A stretch of DNA of 64,000 bases. Source: Rhizobium sp. BK650. Lineage in GTDB: Bacteria > Pseudomonadota > Alphaproteobacteria > Rhizobiales > Rhizobiaceae. The DNA lies in contig NZ_JACIBK010000009.1 of NCBI RefSeq assembly GCF_014195325.1, forward strand, positions 1 through 64,000, written 5' to 3'. The position numbers and the translations under genes are program-made. Positions 7,956 through 16,934 of this stretch are shown here, piece by piece (within the stretch, counting starts at the first letter, position 1; each line of letters opens with the position of its first letter). The notes beneath the pieces are model-generated. The model was not told the DNA's origin, ran no database searches, and saw nothing but the letters and a program-made list of their open reading frames with translations.

Positions 7956-9039
7956 ACGTTACTCCTGCATAACTGCGTAGGATCAAATCCAAATCTCGTG
8001 CCGCGCCGGCAAGCGAGCGTTCGCCGATGACGAAGCGGCGGGCGGCGGATGCGAGGACGTTACGACGCGCCCGATCATCCAGCAGTCCGGCGATAGACTG
8101 CGCATAGGCTCCCGTATCGCCATCGGGCGTCAACAGTCCCGTCACATCGGCTTCGACAACTTCAGGCACACCGGCTGTCCTCTGCGCCACGACCGGCAGG
8201 CCCGCCGCCTGGGCCTCGAGATAGGCAAGTCCATAGGCCTCGCCGCAACCTGGCCAGACATAGATATCGCCCTTCGCCAGCAGCAAGGCGATTTCCTCCG
8301 GCTTCCTTTGACCGAGCCAGTCGATACGGCCGGGAGCAAAACCGGCAAATACCGCCTCTACCTCAGCCCGCAGCGGGCCGTCGCCGATGATGCCAAGTGT
8401 CCATGGTCGCTCCTCGATTGTGTGGAGTGCCGCGGCAAGCATCTTATAGCTGTCCATCTTGTCGCCGGCCCGCATCATTGCCACGGTCATCAAGCGCTGC
8501 GGATCGGGAGTGGGCGTTATCGCCTCGAAGAGCGCGGCGTCGATAAACGGCTTTATTGCGGCGATGCGCGCCTCTGGAAAGACGTCTTCGAGCCCTTTCC
8601 GGTCGCGTTCGGTAAACGCGATATTGATCGCCGCCTGACGGATCGCGTCACCCACCGGTTTTTGGAAGAAGGCCCAGCCCATTGCGTCGCGCCTGCGCGA
8701 ATACGACGCTTCGGCGGTGACATAGGGAATGGCGAATTGCGCCGCGATGGCCGGGCCGAGAAGATCCGGTGATTTGTAATACGGGTGATAGCAGAACCAG
8801 AGGTCCGGCCTTGGCCCTTCCTGCCATTTGCGTTGCAGCCGTTCCCGCTCGTCATCCGCCTTCACCAGCAGCTCAGCCGCCGATTCCGGGTTGTTGGCAT
8901 GGACACGAAACTCAGACACGATCTCGACAGAATGGCCCGCCAGCTCCAGAGCCCGCATTAACAATCGTGCCATCAGCCGATCGCCCGAAGGCACCGGGTG
9001 CTCAGGCGATTTCATCGGCGCATAGAAAGCGACCAGCAT
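7948..9039 (-). CDS. Family 4 glycosyltransferase
   Basis: A 363-residue GT-B fold glycosyltransferase. The C-terminal GT1-type domain carries the donor-binding motif GCGEAYGLAYLEAQAAGLPV, and IIGDGPLRAEVE precedes it. I chose the ATG at 9039 (MLVAFYAPMK), with AGGGG eight bases upstream; the frame is open for 30 further codons without family support. It is co-directional and overlapping with the deacetylase-like gene. Acceptor and sugar are unknown. Confidence 0.85.
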   Translation of the reverse strand: MLVAFYAPMKSPEHPVPSGDRLMARLLMRALELAGHSVEIVSEFRVHANNPESAAELLVKADDERERLQRKWQEGPRPDLWFCYHPYYKSPDLLGPAIAAQFAIPYVTAEASYSRRRDAMGWAFFQKPVGDAIRQAAINIAFTERDRKGLEDVFPEARIAAIKPFIDAALFEAITPTPDPQRLMTVAMMRAGDKMDSYKMLAAALHTIEERPWTLGIIGDGPLRAEVEAVFAGFAPGRIDWLGQRKPEEIALLLAKGDIYVWPGCGEAYGLAYLEAQAAGLPVVAQRTAGVPEVVEADVTGLLTPDGDTGAYAQSIAGLLDDRARRNVLASAARRFVIGERSLAGAARDLDLILRSYAGVTYD

Positions 9040-9231
9040 CCGTATGCCCCTGCGTATGACAGTGTGTTTCCAATTGGTGCTCACGCCGTAAGCAAAAATT
9101 TCCGCTATTGTCACTATGCTAAACGACAAAAGGCAGGCGTACCGAAGCGATCGTGATGAGACAAGGCGGCAATTACGCCCTTTTCCTATTCTCTAGTAAA
9201 TGAGCGATTTCAGCTTCAAGAACAGGACTTG

Positions 9232-10947
9232 ATGACGACGGACTGGGTTAAAAGGATTTTTTCAGAGCGGACGATCAGGAAGGCCAGACTCGGTTCCGGC
9301 CTTGTGATGTTCGTCTTCATTATCCTGCATATGTCGAACCATGCGCTGGGACTCGTTTCGCTGGCAGCCGCCGATGATGCGCGCCGGCTGTTTCTGGCGA
9401 TCTGGCGCAATCCGCTGGGCACCCTGCTCTTCTACGGCTCCGTCATCGTCCATATGACGCTCGTGCTGCGTGGGCTCTACATGCGCCGCAGCCTCGTCAT
9501 GCCAAAGAACGAGATGGCGCAGATCGTTCTTGGGCTACTGATACCGCTGCTGCTCATCGACCATGTCATCGGCACTCGTATTGCCCATACGCTCTACAGC
9601 TATACCGACAACTATGAGGCGATCATTCGCACGCTGTGGATCAACCAGCCGCAGAATGGAGTGCGCCAGAGTTTCGCACTGTTGGCCGTCTGGATCCATG
9701 GCTGTATCGGTATACATTTCTGGCTGCGCTATCGACCTTGGTACGATAAGTCGTCGTCGCCGCTTCTGGCCATCGCCATTCTCCTGCCGGTGCTGGCGCT
9801 GCTTGGCTTCGTGGAGATGGGCCGCACGCTGTCTGATCCTTCATATATAGAGGCCGAAGCCGGGCATCACGAAGAAACCGCGAATATCCGATATTACAGC
9901 GATCCCGAGACCCGCGAGCAAATTGCGACTATCCGTGCCGGGCTCTATGGAAGCTTCTCCGCAGCGCTTGGTCTCGTCATCCTGGCGCGGGCGCGCCGGA
10001 GGCTGAAAGAGCGGGCGAACCAAGTCGCTGTTCATTATCCCGGCGGAGAAATCGTGCGGGTGCCTCGCGGTTTCACCGTGCTGGAGGCAAGCAGGCTTGG
10101 CGGCCTGCCGCATTATTCGGTCTGCGGCGGCAAAGGCCAGTGCTCCACCTGCCGCGTGCAGATCCTCGGCGACTACTGGACCCTGTCGCCGCCCGACAAG
10201 CTGGAGCAGACGACGCTCAAGCGCATCAATGCAGGGCCTGACGTTCGTCTCGCCTGTCAGCTCCGACCGCACAAGGATTTGACCGTTGCGCCGCTACTCG
10301 TGCCGCAAACAGAGACTGCTCTTCCCGCCAACAGCCAGGAAACCAGTCCCGGCCGCGAGCGCGAGATCGCGGTGCTCTTCTGTGACATGCGCCATTTCAC
10401 GACCCTGACCGAAACCCGCCTCCCCTTTGACGTCGTCTTCTTGCTCAACCGCTATTTTGGCATCGTCGGCAAAGCGGTGGAACAAGCTGGCGGGAGGCTC
10501 GACAAATTCATCGGCGACGGCGCCATGGCACTCTTCGGCCTCAACACGACACCCGAGGAAGCCTGCCGGCAGGCGATTTCGGCCGCAACTGCGATTGTTG
10601 CCGAGGTAGAAAAGCTTGCCGTCGAACTCTCGGACGAACTGCCTTTGCCACTGCAGATCGTCATTGGCATCCACACCGGCCCAGCCGTCGTCGGCACCAT
10701 GGGTTACGGGCGCGTGCGAAGCCTCACTGCCGTCGGCGACACGGTCAATGTCGCTAGCCGTCTGGAGACGGCGGCGAAAGACCTCGATGCCGCAATCGTC
10801 ATCTCCGAGCCGGTCGCGCAGCGCGCCGGCCTAGATCCGGAAACGGCCGAAAGCTGCGAAATCAATGTGCGCGGCCGGGCGCTCCCCTTGAAAGTTTATG
10901 TCATTCCGAGAGAGAAGGTAGCCAAACCGCTCAAGGAAACGCAATAA
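9232..10947 (+). CDS. cyaC: Redox-sensing membrane adenylate cyclase CyaC (diheme anchor, 2Fe-2S, class III cyclase)
   Basis: A 571-residue three-part protein. Residues about 20-255 form six membrane helices resembling diheme-b succinate dehydrogenase anchors, with His33/His37, His74, His111/His119 and His156/His162 as candidate heme ligands. Residues about 265-355 are a plant-type 2Fe-2S ferredoxin domain with C298, C304, C307 and C342. Residues about 375-560 are a class III cyclase with metal-binding D385 and D429, adenine-specifying K425 and D503, N506 and R510. S. meliloti CyaC has this architecture and responds to the quinone redox state by making cAMP. The ATG at 9232 follows ACAGGA; an adjacent TTG at 9229 is possible. 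It is translationally coupled to the next gene (TAATG). Confidence 0.93.
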   Translation: MTTDWVKRIFSERTIRKARLGSGLVMFVFIILHMSNHALGLVSLAAADDARRLFLAIWRNPLGTLLFYGSVIVHMTLVLRGLYMRRSLVMPKNEMAQIVLGLLIPLLLIDHVIGTRIAHTLYSYTDNYEAIIRTLWINQPQNGVRQSFALLAVWIHGCIGIHFWLRYRPWYDKSSSPLLAIAILLPVLALLGFVEMGRTLSDPSYIEAEAGHHEETANIRYYSDPETREQIATIRAGLYGSFSAALGLVILARARRRLKERANQVAVHYPGGEIVRVPRGFTVLEASRLGGLPHYSVCGGKGQCSTCRVQILGDYWTLSPPDKLEQTTLKRINAGPDVRLACQLRPHKDLTVAPLLVPQTETALPANSQETSPGREREIAVLFCDMRHFTTLTETRLPFDVVFLLNRYFGIVGKAVEQAGGRLDKFIGDGAMALFGLNTTPEEACRQAISAATAIVAEVEKLAVELSDELPLPLQIVIGIHTGPAVVGTMGYGRVRSLTAVGDTVNVASRLETAAKDLDAAIVISEPVAQRAGLDPETAESCEINVRGRALPLKVYVIPREKVAKPLKETQ

Positions 10948-11825
10948 TGTCCGGCCAAGCATGGCTTACTGGCAAATATTGGAAACGTCGTTTACGCAAG
11001 GCGCGCAACGCGCTCGCCACGCGTTTCTTCGATACCCGTTTTGGCCGCCGCCTGCTGATCGAAAATCTCGGATCCCGCGTCGTCTCGATGACAGTCGATG
11101 CCGGCGATCACCTGATGAGTTTTTCGCCCGCCGACTATATCGGCCGAAAGGTGTTCCGGAAGGGCCATTTCGAACGCGAGGCAGTCGACCGGCTGCTCGT
11201 GATCCTGCGCCAACGTGGTATGCTGAAAAAAGACAGCATGTTGCTGGAAATCGGCGGCAATATCGGCACACAAACCGTCTACTTTGCGCTTGCCCGGGCA
11301 TTTTCCGGGATCGTCAGCGTTGAACCGGATCCACGCAATTTCCGCCTTCTGGAACACAACATCCGTCAGAATGGACTTACGGATATCGTGCGCCTCGTCA
11401 ATTGCGCTGCCGGCGAAGGTGGAGGCGAGATCGACTTCTTTCTTAACAGCGCCAATCATGGCAAGAGCAGCGCGATCCGCCAGAGCGCCAGCGACCAGAA
11501 GATAAGCGTGCCGGTGCGGCCTGTGACCGGAATCCTCGAGCAACTCGGTATAGACCAGACAGCCATCGGCCTGGTCTGGATGGATATCGAGGGTTACGAG
11601 CCGGTTGCCTGCCGCTCAATGCTGCCTCTGCTTGCCCGCCGCGCGCCTCTCTATATGGAATTCACGCCGCTTTTTTACGGCCCTGATGGCACCAAGGACT
11701 TCATTCGCACCCTCGCCGGCTTCTACGAGAATTGCCTCGCGGTCTTCGAGGACTGCGAGAAGGAGATGAAGGTTCGTGATCTACCAGGCGAATTCGATCA
11801 GTATGACGTGCTGTTCCTGCCTTAG
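10947..11825 (+). CDS. FkbM-family methyltransferase
   Basis: A 292-residue SAM-dependent methyltransferase of the FkbM type. Motif I is LLEIGGNIGTQTVYFA (about 98-113), the acidic ribose-binding residue is in VSVEPDP, and a WMDIEGYE segment typical of FkbM proteins follows. Such enzymes usually O-methylate sugars or polyketides, often in surface-glycan loci. The start codon shares a base with the cyaC stop, so expression is coupled to the cyclase. Confidence 0.85.
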   Translation: MSGQAWLTGKYWKRRLRKARNALATRFFDTRFGRRLLIENLGSRVVSMTVDAGDHLMSFSPADYIGRKVFRKGHFEREAVDRLLVILRQRGMLKKDSMLLEIGGNIGTQTVYFALARAFSGIVSVEPDPRNFRLLEHNIRQNGLTDIVRLVNCAAGEGGGEIDFFLNSANHGKSSAIRQSASDQKISVPVRPVTGILEQLGIDQTAIGLVWMDIEGYEPVACRSMLPLLARRAPLYMEFTPLFYGPDGTKDFIRTLAGFYENCLAVFEDCEKEMKVRDLPGEFDQYDVLFLP

Positions 11826-11858
11826 GCTGACGAAGAGGCTGACGTCATCGAAAGCCGC

Positions 11859-12800
11859 TTAGATTTGTCGGCGAAATGTCCGAGGCAGAACAGCCTGCTG
11901 GGCGGTCTGCATCACCAGTGACTGATGGCAATGCACGCCGGCAAGCACGCCTGAGGCAGATGCGAGCGTGGCGTTATGCATGGCATTTGCCGCATCGCCT
12001 GCGGCAAAGACACCCTTAACGGTCGTCTCCTTGTTATCGCCGGTCCGGATCACCGGCCCGAGCGGGCCGTCGTCGAAGGCACAGCCCAGCTGCTCGGCAA
12101 TCGGGCTCGCCATGGCCGTTTTCGCGGCGACAAAAACCGCGTCCAATGGCACGACCCGGCCGTCTGCCAGGCGGACGGCCTCGAGCTTCGGATTATCGCC
12201 CAGTAATTCCACGATGGGGCTGCGCTCGATCCGGACGCTGCGAGCGGTCATCTGCGTCAGCTGATCGTTATCGGGCTCGAACAGAGCCTGGGTGAAGTAG
12301 GTCGTTTCTCCCCAGTCTGGAAGCAGCAGGGCCGCATGCGACGAAAGCGGAAGGGTTGCCAGAACGCCAAGCGCACCCCCGCTCACTTCATAGCCGTGGC
12401 AATAGGGGCAATGCAGCACCGAACGGCCCCATCGCTCCCGCAGGCCAGGGATCTCGGGCAGTGTGTCGCTGATACCGGTCGCCAGGACGATGCGCGCGGC
12501 CCTTTCTTCACCGCCGTCGTCCATGCGAACGGCAAATTCGCCGCCATCCGCGACCGCCTGGATGACTTTCCCGTCACGGATCGCGACGGTCGGGTAAAGC
12601 GAAAGCTGCCGCTTCCCCTCTCGCATGATCGCCGCCGGCGTCTGGCCGTCCTGGCCAAGAAACCCATGTGATGCCTGCGAAAAACGATTGCGTGGCGCGC
12701 CCGCATCGACCAGCAGAACGCGGCGCCTCGCCCGGGCAAGCTGCATGGCTGCAGACAAGCCGGCAAAATTTCCGCCGATGACGATGACCTCGAATGACAT
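11859..12800 (-). CDS. Thioredoxin-reductase-like FAD disulfide oxidoreductase
   Basis: A 313-residue two-domain flavoprotein. The FAD-binding GGNFAGLSAA is near the N-terminus, the redox pair is CPYCHGYE (about residue 132), and a C-terminal GVFAAGDAAN binds FAD. The CPYC pair is like that of gliotoxin-type dithiol oxidases and other small reductases rather than the CATC of housekeeping TrxB. The substrate is unknown: NAD(P)H use is possible, but so is an O2-linked dithiol oxidase. I chose the ATG at 12800, preceded by GAGGAGAG. It is divergent from an Rrf2 regulator, a pairing seen repeatedly in proteobacteria. Confidence 0.87.
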   Translation of the reverse strand: MSFEVIVIGGNFAGLSAAMQLARARRRVLLVDAGAPRNRFSQASHGFLGQDGQTPAAIMREGKRQLSLYPTVAIRDGKVIQAVADGGEFAVRMDDGGEERAARIVLATGISDTLPEIPGLRERWGRSVLHCPYCHGYEVSGGALGVLATLPLSSHAALLLPDWGETTYFTQALFEPDNDQLTQMTARSVRIERSPIVELLGDNPKLEAVRLADGRVVPLDAVFVAAKTAMASPIAEQLGCAFDDGPLGPVIRTGDNKETTVKGVFAAGDAANAMHNATLASASGVLAGVHCHQSLVMQTAQQAVLPRTFRRQI

Positions 12801-12833
12801 GGAACTCTCCTCTAACGTCGCCTCAATCATGAA

Positions 12834-12872
12834 TCATCATAAGTTACATGAAATGATGAAGTCAAGCATCAT
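12834..12872. promoter_or_regulatory. Clustered half-sites between reductase and Rrf2 genes
   Basis: Three related half-sites alternate in orientation: TCATCAT (12834-12840), ATGATGA (12853-12859) and CATCAT (12867-12872). They form two overlapping dyads in the short divergent intergenic region. This is a likely operator for the adjacent Rrf2 protein, by position only. Confidence 0.5.
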
Positions 12873-12936
12873 GTCACTTGTCTTGTTACGATTCGCTTGG
12901 GATAATGGCGCACTCGATCGCCAGGAATAGAGCTTT

Positions 12937-13392
12937 ATGCGCAACGACAGTCGCCTTTCCCGCATGCTGCACGTGCTGATCCACATGGACCGGCATGAGC
13001 ATTCGGCAACTTCCGAAATGATTGCAAAGATGCTGAATACCAATCCCGTCGTCGTCCGCCGCACCATGGCCGGCCTTCGCGAACAAGGCTATGTCCGTTC
13101 CGAAAAAGGACACGGCGGGGGCTGGACGCTGGTGCGGCCGCTGTCGGAAATTACCCTTCTCGATATCTACCGTGCCATCGGCAAACCCCATCTTTTCGCC
13201 ATCGGCCCAGCCGACGACCAGCCGAAATGCCTTGTGGAACAGGCCGTGAATGCCGCCCTCGAGGGCGCGATGAAGGAGGCGGAGATGCTGCTCCTGCGAC
13301 GGCTGGGCAGCGTGACGCTGGATGCAATCGCGGCCGATTTCGAGACAAAACTTGCCGCTCACGTGGCTACGTCTTTTTCCTGCGCCTCATGA
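12937..13392 (+). CDS. Rrf2-family transcriptional regulator
   Basis: A 151-residue winged-helix regulator of the Rrf2 family. The helix-turn-helix covers about residues 25-48 (SEMIAKMLNTNPVVVRR), followed by the GGWTLVRP wing typical of the family. Only two cysteines are present, C98 and C149, so the three-Cys Fe-S set of IscR and NsrR is missing; a thiol switch at C98 is an inference. It is divergent from the flavin disulfide reductase, which it probably represses. Confidence 0.9.
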   Translation: MRNDSRLSRMLHVLIHMDRHEHSATSEMIAKMLNTNPVVVRRTMAGLREQGYVRSEKGHGGGWTLVRPLSEITLLDIYRAIGKPHLFAIGPADDQPKCLVEQAVNAALEGAMKEAEMLLLRRLGSVTLDAIAADFETKLAAHVATSFSCAS

Positions 13393-13399
13393 GCGCAGA

Positions 13400-13879
13400 T
13401 TATTTCCTTCGGTAGAGGAAATAACGGCCTTCCTTGATACCGTCGGGCAGGGGCAAAGGCAAAAGCTCGGGATGTTCCAGCGGCAAGCCGCTGACGGCAA
13501 TGCCGTGATGGACAAGCACGCCAGCGATCAACTGCGGCAGCCAGGTCAGCGTCACCGCGTCGATTTCGTCATGGCCGGTGCCAATATCGGCATGGGCGAG
13601 CGCTGCGTTGATCCCGAGGAACGCTTGGCCTGTGTCGCGAATATTGCCAGTCACCATGTTTTCGGCAGCCGGCGTGGAGGTGGAATAGGAGCGTATTTCC
13701 CAATCGAAGGCGATAATGCGCCGCTCGGGAAAATGCTCGCGCAGATGATCGTAGGTACGGCCATTACCGAGGCCGAATTCAAGCACCGGCCCGTCAACGT
13801 CCTCCATCAGGTCCATGATGGCATTGAGAATATCGCGTTGAGCCGTCAATCGGCGAATGAAGCTGTCGAGGCGGCTCAT
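13400..13879 (-). CDS. Class I SAM-dependent methyltransferase
   Basis: A compact 159-residue methyltransferase. Motif I is VLEFGLGNGRTYDHLRE, followed by an acidic residue in IIAFDWE. The frame is open for 67 codons upstream, but the ATG at 13879 (MSRLDSFIRR) has AGGACAAG directly upstream and fits the family start. Substrate unknown. It converges with the Rrf2 gene (7-base gap) and is divergent from the DUF3095 gene. Confidence 0.75.
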   Translation of the reverse strand: MSRLDSFIRRLTAQRDILNAIMDLMEDVDGPVLEFGLGNGRTYDHLREHFPERRIIAFDWEIRSYSTSTPAAENMVTGNIRDTGQAFLGINAALAHADIGTGHDEIDAVTLTWLPQLIAGVLVHHGIAVSGLPLEHPELLPLPLPDGIKEGRYFLYRRK

Positions 13880-14000
13880 CTTGTCCTGTCCGTCATAAAA
13901 TATGTCAGCGGTGCTACCATATCGATGCAGTATAAGTCGATTGCCGGCGCCATAAATTGCCGTTGCAGCGGTAACACGGGTCTGTGATAAACTCACTCCC

Positions 14001-15176
14001 ATGAACGAGATGTCCAACGACACATTCTTTGCCAACGTGCCTGTCTTCACCGACTTCGAAGGCGTGACCGACGAAAGCAATTACCAGCCGCTGCCCGAAG
14101 GGTGGGTGCTGGCAATGGCCGACATCGTCGGCTCGACCAAGGCGATTTCCGGCGGCCGCTACAAGGACGTCAACATGGCTGGCGCCAGCGTCATTTCGGC
14201 GGTGCTGAATGCGGTCGGCAAGGGCGATTATCCTTTCGTCTTTGCCGGTGACGGCGCGCTGATCGCATTGCCCGTTTCGCTTGAGAAGGAAGCGCGGGAG
14301 GCGCTTGCCGCCACACAGGTCTGGGTGAAGGAAGATCTCGACCTCGATCTCCGCATCGCAATCGTGCCGATCGCCGATATTCGTGAGGAAGGCCTTGACG
14401 TGCGCGTCGCCCGATATTCGGCAAGCCCTTATGTCACCTATGCAATGTTTTCCGGCGGCGGCACGATCTGGGCCGAGAAGAACATGAAGATGGGCCGTTA
14501 CGGCGTCGAGAAGGCTGCACCGGGTACCCGGCCGGATTTGACCGGCCTCTCCTGCCGTTGGAGCCCGATCGAGGCGCATAACGGCGAAATTGTCTCGATC
14601 ATCGCCGTGCCGGGCGAAGCTGGCCCGGGGCCGGAATTTCAGGCGCTCGTCGCCGGCATCGTTTCGATTACCGCCGAACAGAACCGCAATGGCCATCCGG
14701 TGCCGGAAGACGGGCCGGAACTCGCCTTCTCAATGAAGGGCATCAATCGGGAGGCGAAGGCGACAGCGCCCGAGGGCAACCGGCTGCGGCAAAAGCTATT
14801 CATCCTCCTGCAGATCGGTCTGGTGGTATTCCTGCATAAATTCGGAATCACCTTCGCTCATTTCAACGCGCGCCGCTATAAGAAGGACGTCTCAGGCAAT
14901 TCGGATTTCCGCAAATTTGACGACGGACTGAAGATGACCATTGACGTGGATGCCGCTCATCTCGCCCGCATAGAGGCGCTGTTGAAGCAAGCGCAGGAAA
15001 AAGGCGTGGCGCGATTCGGCCTGCACCGCCAGTCGTCGGCACTGATGACCTGCTTCGTCCCGACCCCCCTGTCACGCGATCATATGCACTTCATCGACGG
15101 CGCCGCCGGCGGTTACGCCGTCGCGGCCAGCCAGATCACTGGCAAGCAGCTTTCCGGCGTGCTCGTTACGCCTTGA
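14001..15176 (+). CDS. DUF3095 protein with cyclase-like metal site
   Basis: A 391-residue protein of the uncharacterised DUF3095 family. The N-terminal part resembles a class III nucleotide cyclase: MADIVGSTKAI gives Asp41 and FAGDGALI gives Asp84, matching the two metal-binding aspartates in spacing and context. The adenine-specifying Lys is not obvious and the C-terminal half (about residues 300-391) is different from known cyclases. A hydrophobic stretch at about 272-292 may anchor it to the membrane or be a core helix. It lies between two genuine cyclase genes. Whether it makes a nucleotide second messenger is unknown. Confidence 0.82.
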   Translation: MNEMSNDTFFANVPVFTDFEGVTDESNYQPLPEGWVLAMADIVGSTKAISGGRYKDVNMAGASVISAVLNAVGKGDYPFVFAGDGALIALPVSLEKEAREALAATQVWVKEDLDLDLRIAIVPIADIREEGLDVRVARYSASPYVTYAMFSGGGTIWAEKNMKMGRYGVEKAAPGTRPDLTGLSCRWSPIEAHNGEIVSIIAVPGEAGPGPEFQALVAGIVSITAEQNRNGHPVPEDGPELAFSMKGINREAKATAPEGNRLRQKLFILLQIGLVVFLHKFGITFAHFNARRYKKDVSGNSDFRKFDDGLKMTIDVDAAHLARIEALLKQAQEKGVARFGLHRQSSALMTCFVPTPLSRDHMHFIDGAAGGYAVAASQITGKQLSGVLVTP

Positions 15177-16509
15177 TGACGTGATCGGCCGAAAGGCCGA
15201 GCCGGCTTAAGACATTCCGGGTATCGACAATCAGTTTGGCGCTCTTCGAGAGAGCCGCATAGTCGATGACGTCGTGATCGGTCGCGATGAGAACCGCGTC
15301 GTATTCCGCAATCGCTTCCGGCGTCAGGTCGATGGATTTGCGGCCCTTCAGTGCCTGATATTCACGGGTGGGCGGAATCTCCGCCACGAAGGGGTCATGA
15401 TAAGCCGCTCTGCCGCCGCGCTCCTCGATGATCTCGATCAGGCGCAGTGACGGGCTCTCCCTGATATCGGCGACATTCTTCTTGTAGGCGAGGCCGAGGA
15501 CGAGGACACGGGAGCGGCTGAGCGCCTTGCCGGCGCGGATATCCAAGGCCTCTGCCAGCTTGCCGACAACGTAGCGCGGCATCGCAGAATTGATCTCGCC
15601 GGCCAACTCGATGAAGCGGGTCGGCAATTCGTATTCGCGCGACTTCCAGGTAAGATAGAAGGGATCGATCGGGATGCAGTGGCCGCCGAGTCCGGGGCCG
15701 GGATAGAAGGGCATATAGCCGAAGGGTTTGGTCTTCGCTGCATCGATGACTTCCCAGATATCGATGCCCATTGCCGCGTAGACCGTCTTCAACTCGTTGA
15801 CGAGTGCGATATTGACCGAGCGGAAGATGTTTTCGGTGAGCTTCACAGCCTCTGCCGTCGCATTGGAGGAGACGGGAACGACGGTTGAGACGGCTGTCCC
15901 GTAGAAGGATTTCATCAGCGACAGGGCTTCTTTGCCATCCCCCGCAACGACCTTCGGAATGGTTGCGGTGTGGTAATGCTGGTTCCCGGGATCCTCGCGC
16001 TCGGGCGAGAAGCCGACGAAGAAGTCGGAGCCGGACTTCAGCCCGGTCTCTTCGAGAATGACCTTCACGATATCGTCGGTGGTGCCGGGATAGGTGGTTG
16101 ATTCCAGCACGATCAGCTGACCCGACCGCAAATGGGCGGCAATCGACCGCGACGTCGCTTCTACGAAGGAAAGGTCTGGATCGCGATGCTTGGTGAGCGG
16201 CGTCGGCACGCAGATAACAATCACGTCGCAATCGGCAAGGCTGGCGAAATCGGTGGTCGAGGAGAAACGCCCCGCCTCGATTTCAGCCGTCAGAGCCTCA
16301 TCGGTGACCGCATCGATATAAGAGCGGCAAGCATCCAGAGCGACGACCTTCTTCGGGTCAATATCAAAGCCGGTCACTGCAAAGCCGCTGCGCGCCACAG
16401 CCATCGCCAGTGGCAAACCGACATAGCCAAGGCCGATGATGCCGGCGCGCGCCGTGCGGGCCTCAATCCTCTTTGAAAGCGTTTCGAAGGTGGAAGAGCG
16501 TGCGTCCAA
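15166..16509 (-). CDS. Nucleotide-sugar (UDP-HexNAc-type) dehydrogenase
   Basis: A 447-residue enzyme of the UDP-glucose/GDP-mannose dehydrogenase family, closest in appearance to WecC/TviB/WbpA-type UDP-N-acetylhexosamine 6-dehydrogenases. The NAD-binding IGLGYVGLPLA is near residue 25, LESTTYPGTT follows, and the catalytic Cys lies in GLGGHCIPIDP. It oxidises C6 of a nucleotide sugar to a uronic acid for a surface polysaccharide. The exact sugar cannot be determined here. The 3' end overlaps the convergent DUF3095 gene by 11 bases. Confidence 0.9.
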   Translation of the reverse strand: MDARSSTFETLSKRIEARTARAGIIGLGYVGLPLAMAVARSGFAVTGFDIDPKKVVALDACRSYIDAVTDEALTAEIEAGRFSSTTDFASLADCDVIVICVPTPLTKHRDPDLSFVEATSRSIAAHLRSGQLIVLESTTYPGTTDDIVKVILEETGLKSGSDFFVGFSPEREDPGNQHYHTATIPKVVAGDGKEALSLMKSFYGTAVSTVVPVSSNATAEAVKLTENIFRSVNIALVNELKTVYAAMGIDIWEVIDAAKTKPFGYMPFYPGPGLGGHCIPIDPFYLTWKSREYELPTRFIELAGEINSAMPRYVVGKLAEALDIRAGKALSRSRVLVLGLAYKKNVADIRESPSLRLIEIIEERGGRAAYHDPFVAEIPPTREYQALKGRKSIDLTPEAIAEYDAVLIATDHDVIDYAALSKSAKLIVDTRNVLSRLGLSADHVIKA

Positions 16510-16795
16510 GGCCGTGCCTCATGCGAAAAGTGAATCCGAAGGCTGATCTAATGCATGATCGCGGCAAATTAAACCCGGCCTTGTCGCGGGGTTGTCTTTG
16601 CCGCGCGCTGGGTCCGTTGGCCGAATGTGGCGAAAATGACTGAGCCCGGCCAATCACGACAACCGCCACGCACAAAAATATCTGAATCCTATTGTTTCGC
16701 ATCTAGAGCGTGCCTATTTTGGCAGACGATAATGAACTCACTTTGCGAAGATTGCTCGCCCCGCTTCTAGGAGGTCGGAAGCCGGCGGGTGTCAT

Positions 16796-16894
16796 GGCCG
16801 AGCCATCGGCCTATCGTTGACACGATAGTACCGCTCGTACATCCTGAATTCTTTGCGACCTGCCCATCATGAAGGGCAGGTCCTGGCTGTTTTT
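16796..16894 (+). ncRNA. Candidate structured RNA or leader with three hairpins
   Basis: Three perfect hairpins follow each other: GGCCGA/TCGGCC (16796-16811, 4-base loop), CTATCGT/ACGATAG (16811-16828, 4-base loop) and GACCTGCCC/GGGCAGGTC (16857-16882, 8-base loop). A TTTTT run occurs at 16890-16894, seven bases after the last stem. The set lies in a 425-base intergenic region just before a cyclase gene. It could be a small RNA ending in a weak intrinsic terminator or a regulatory leader. The rest of 16510-16795 shows no gene. No known RNA family is recognised. Confidence 0.4.
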
Positions 16895-16934
16895 GCTTTC
16901 GGGATGGGCGTGCGCCATGAGGATAATACCTAGA

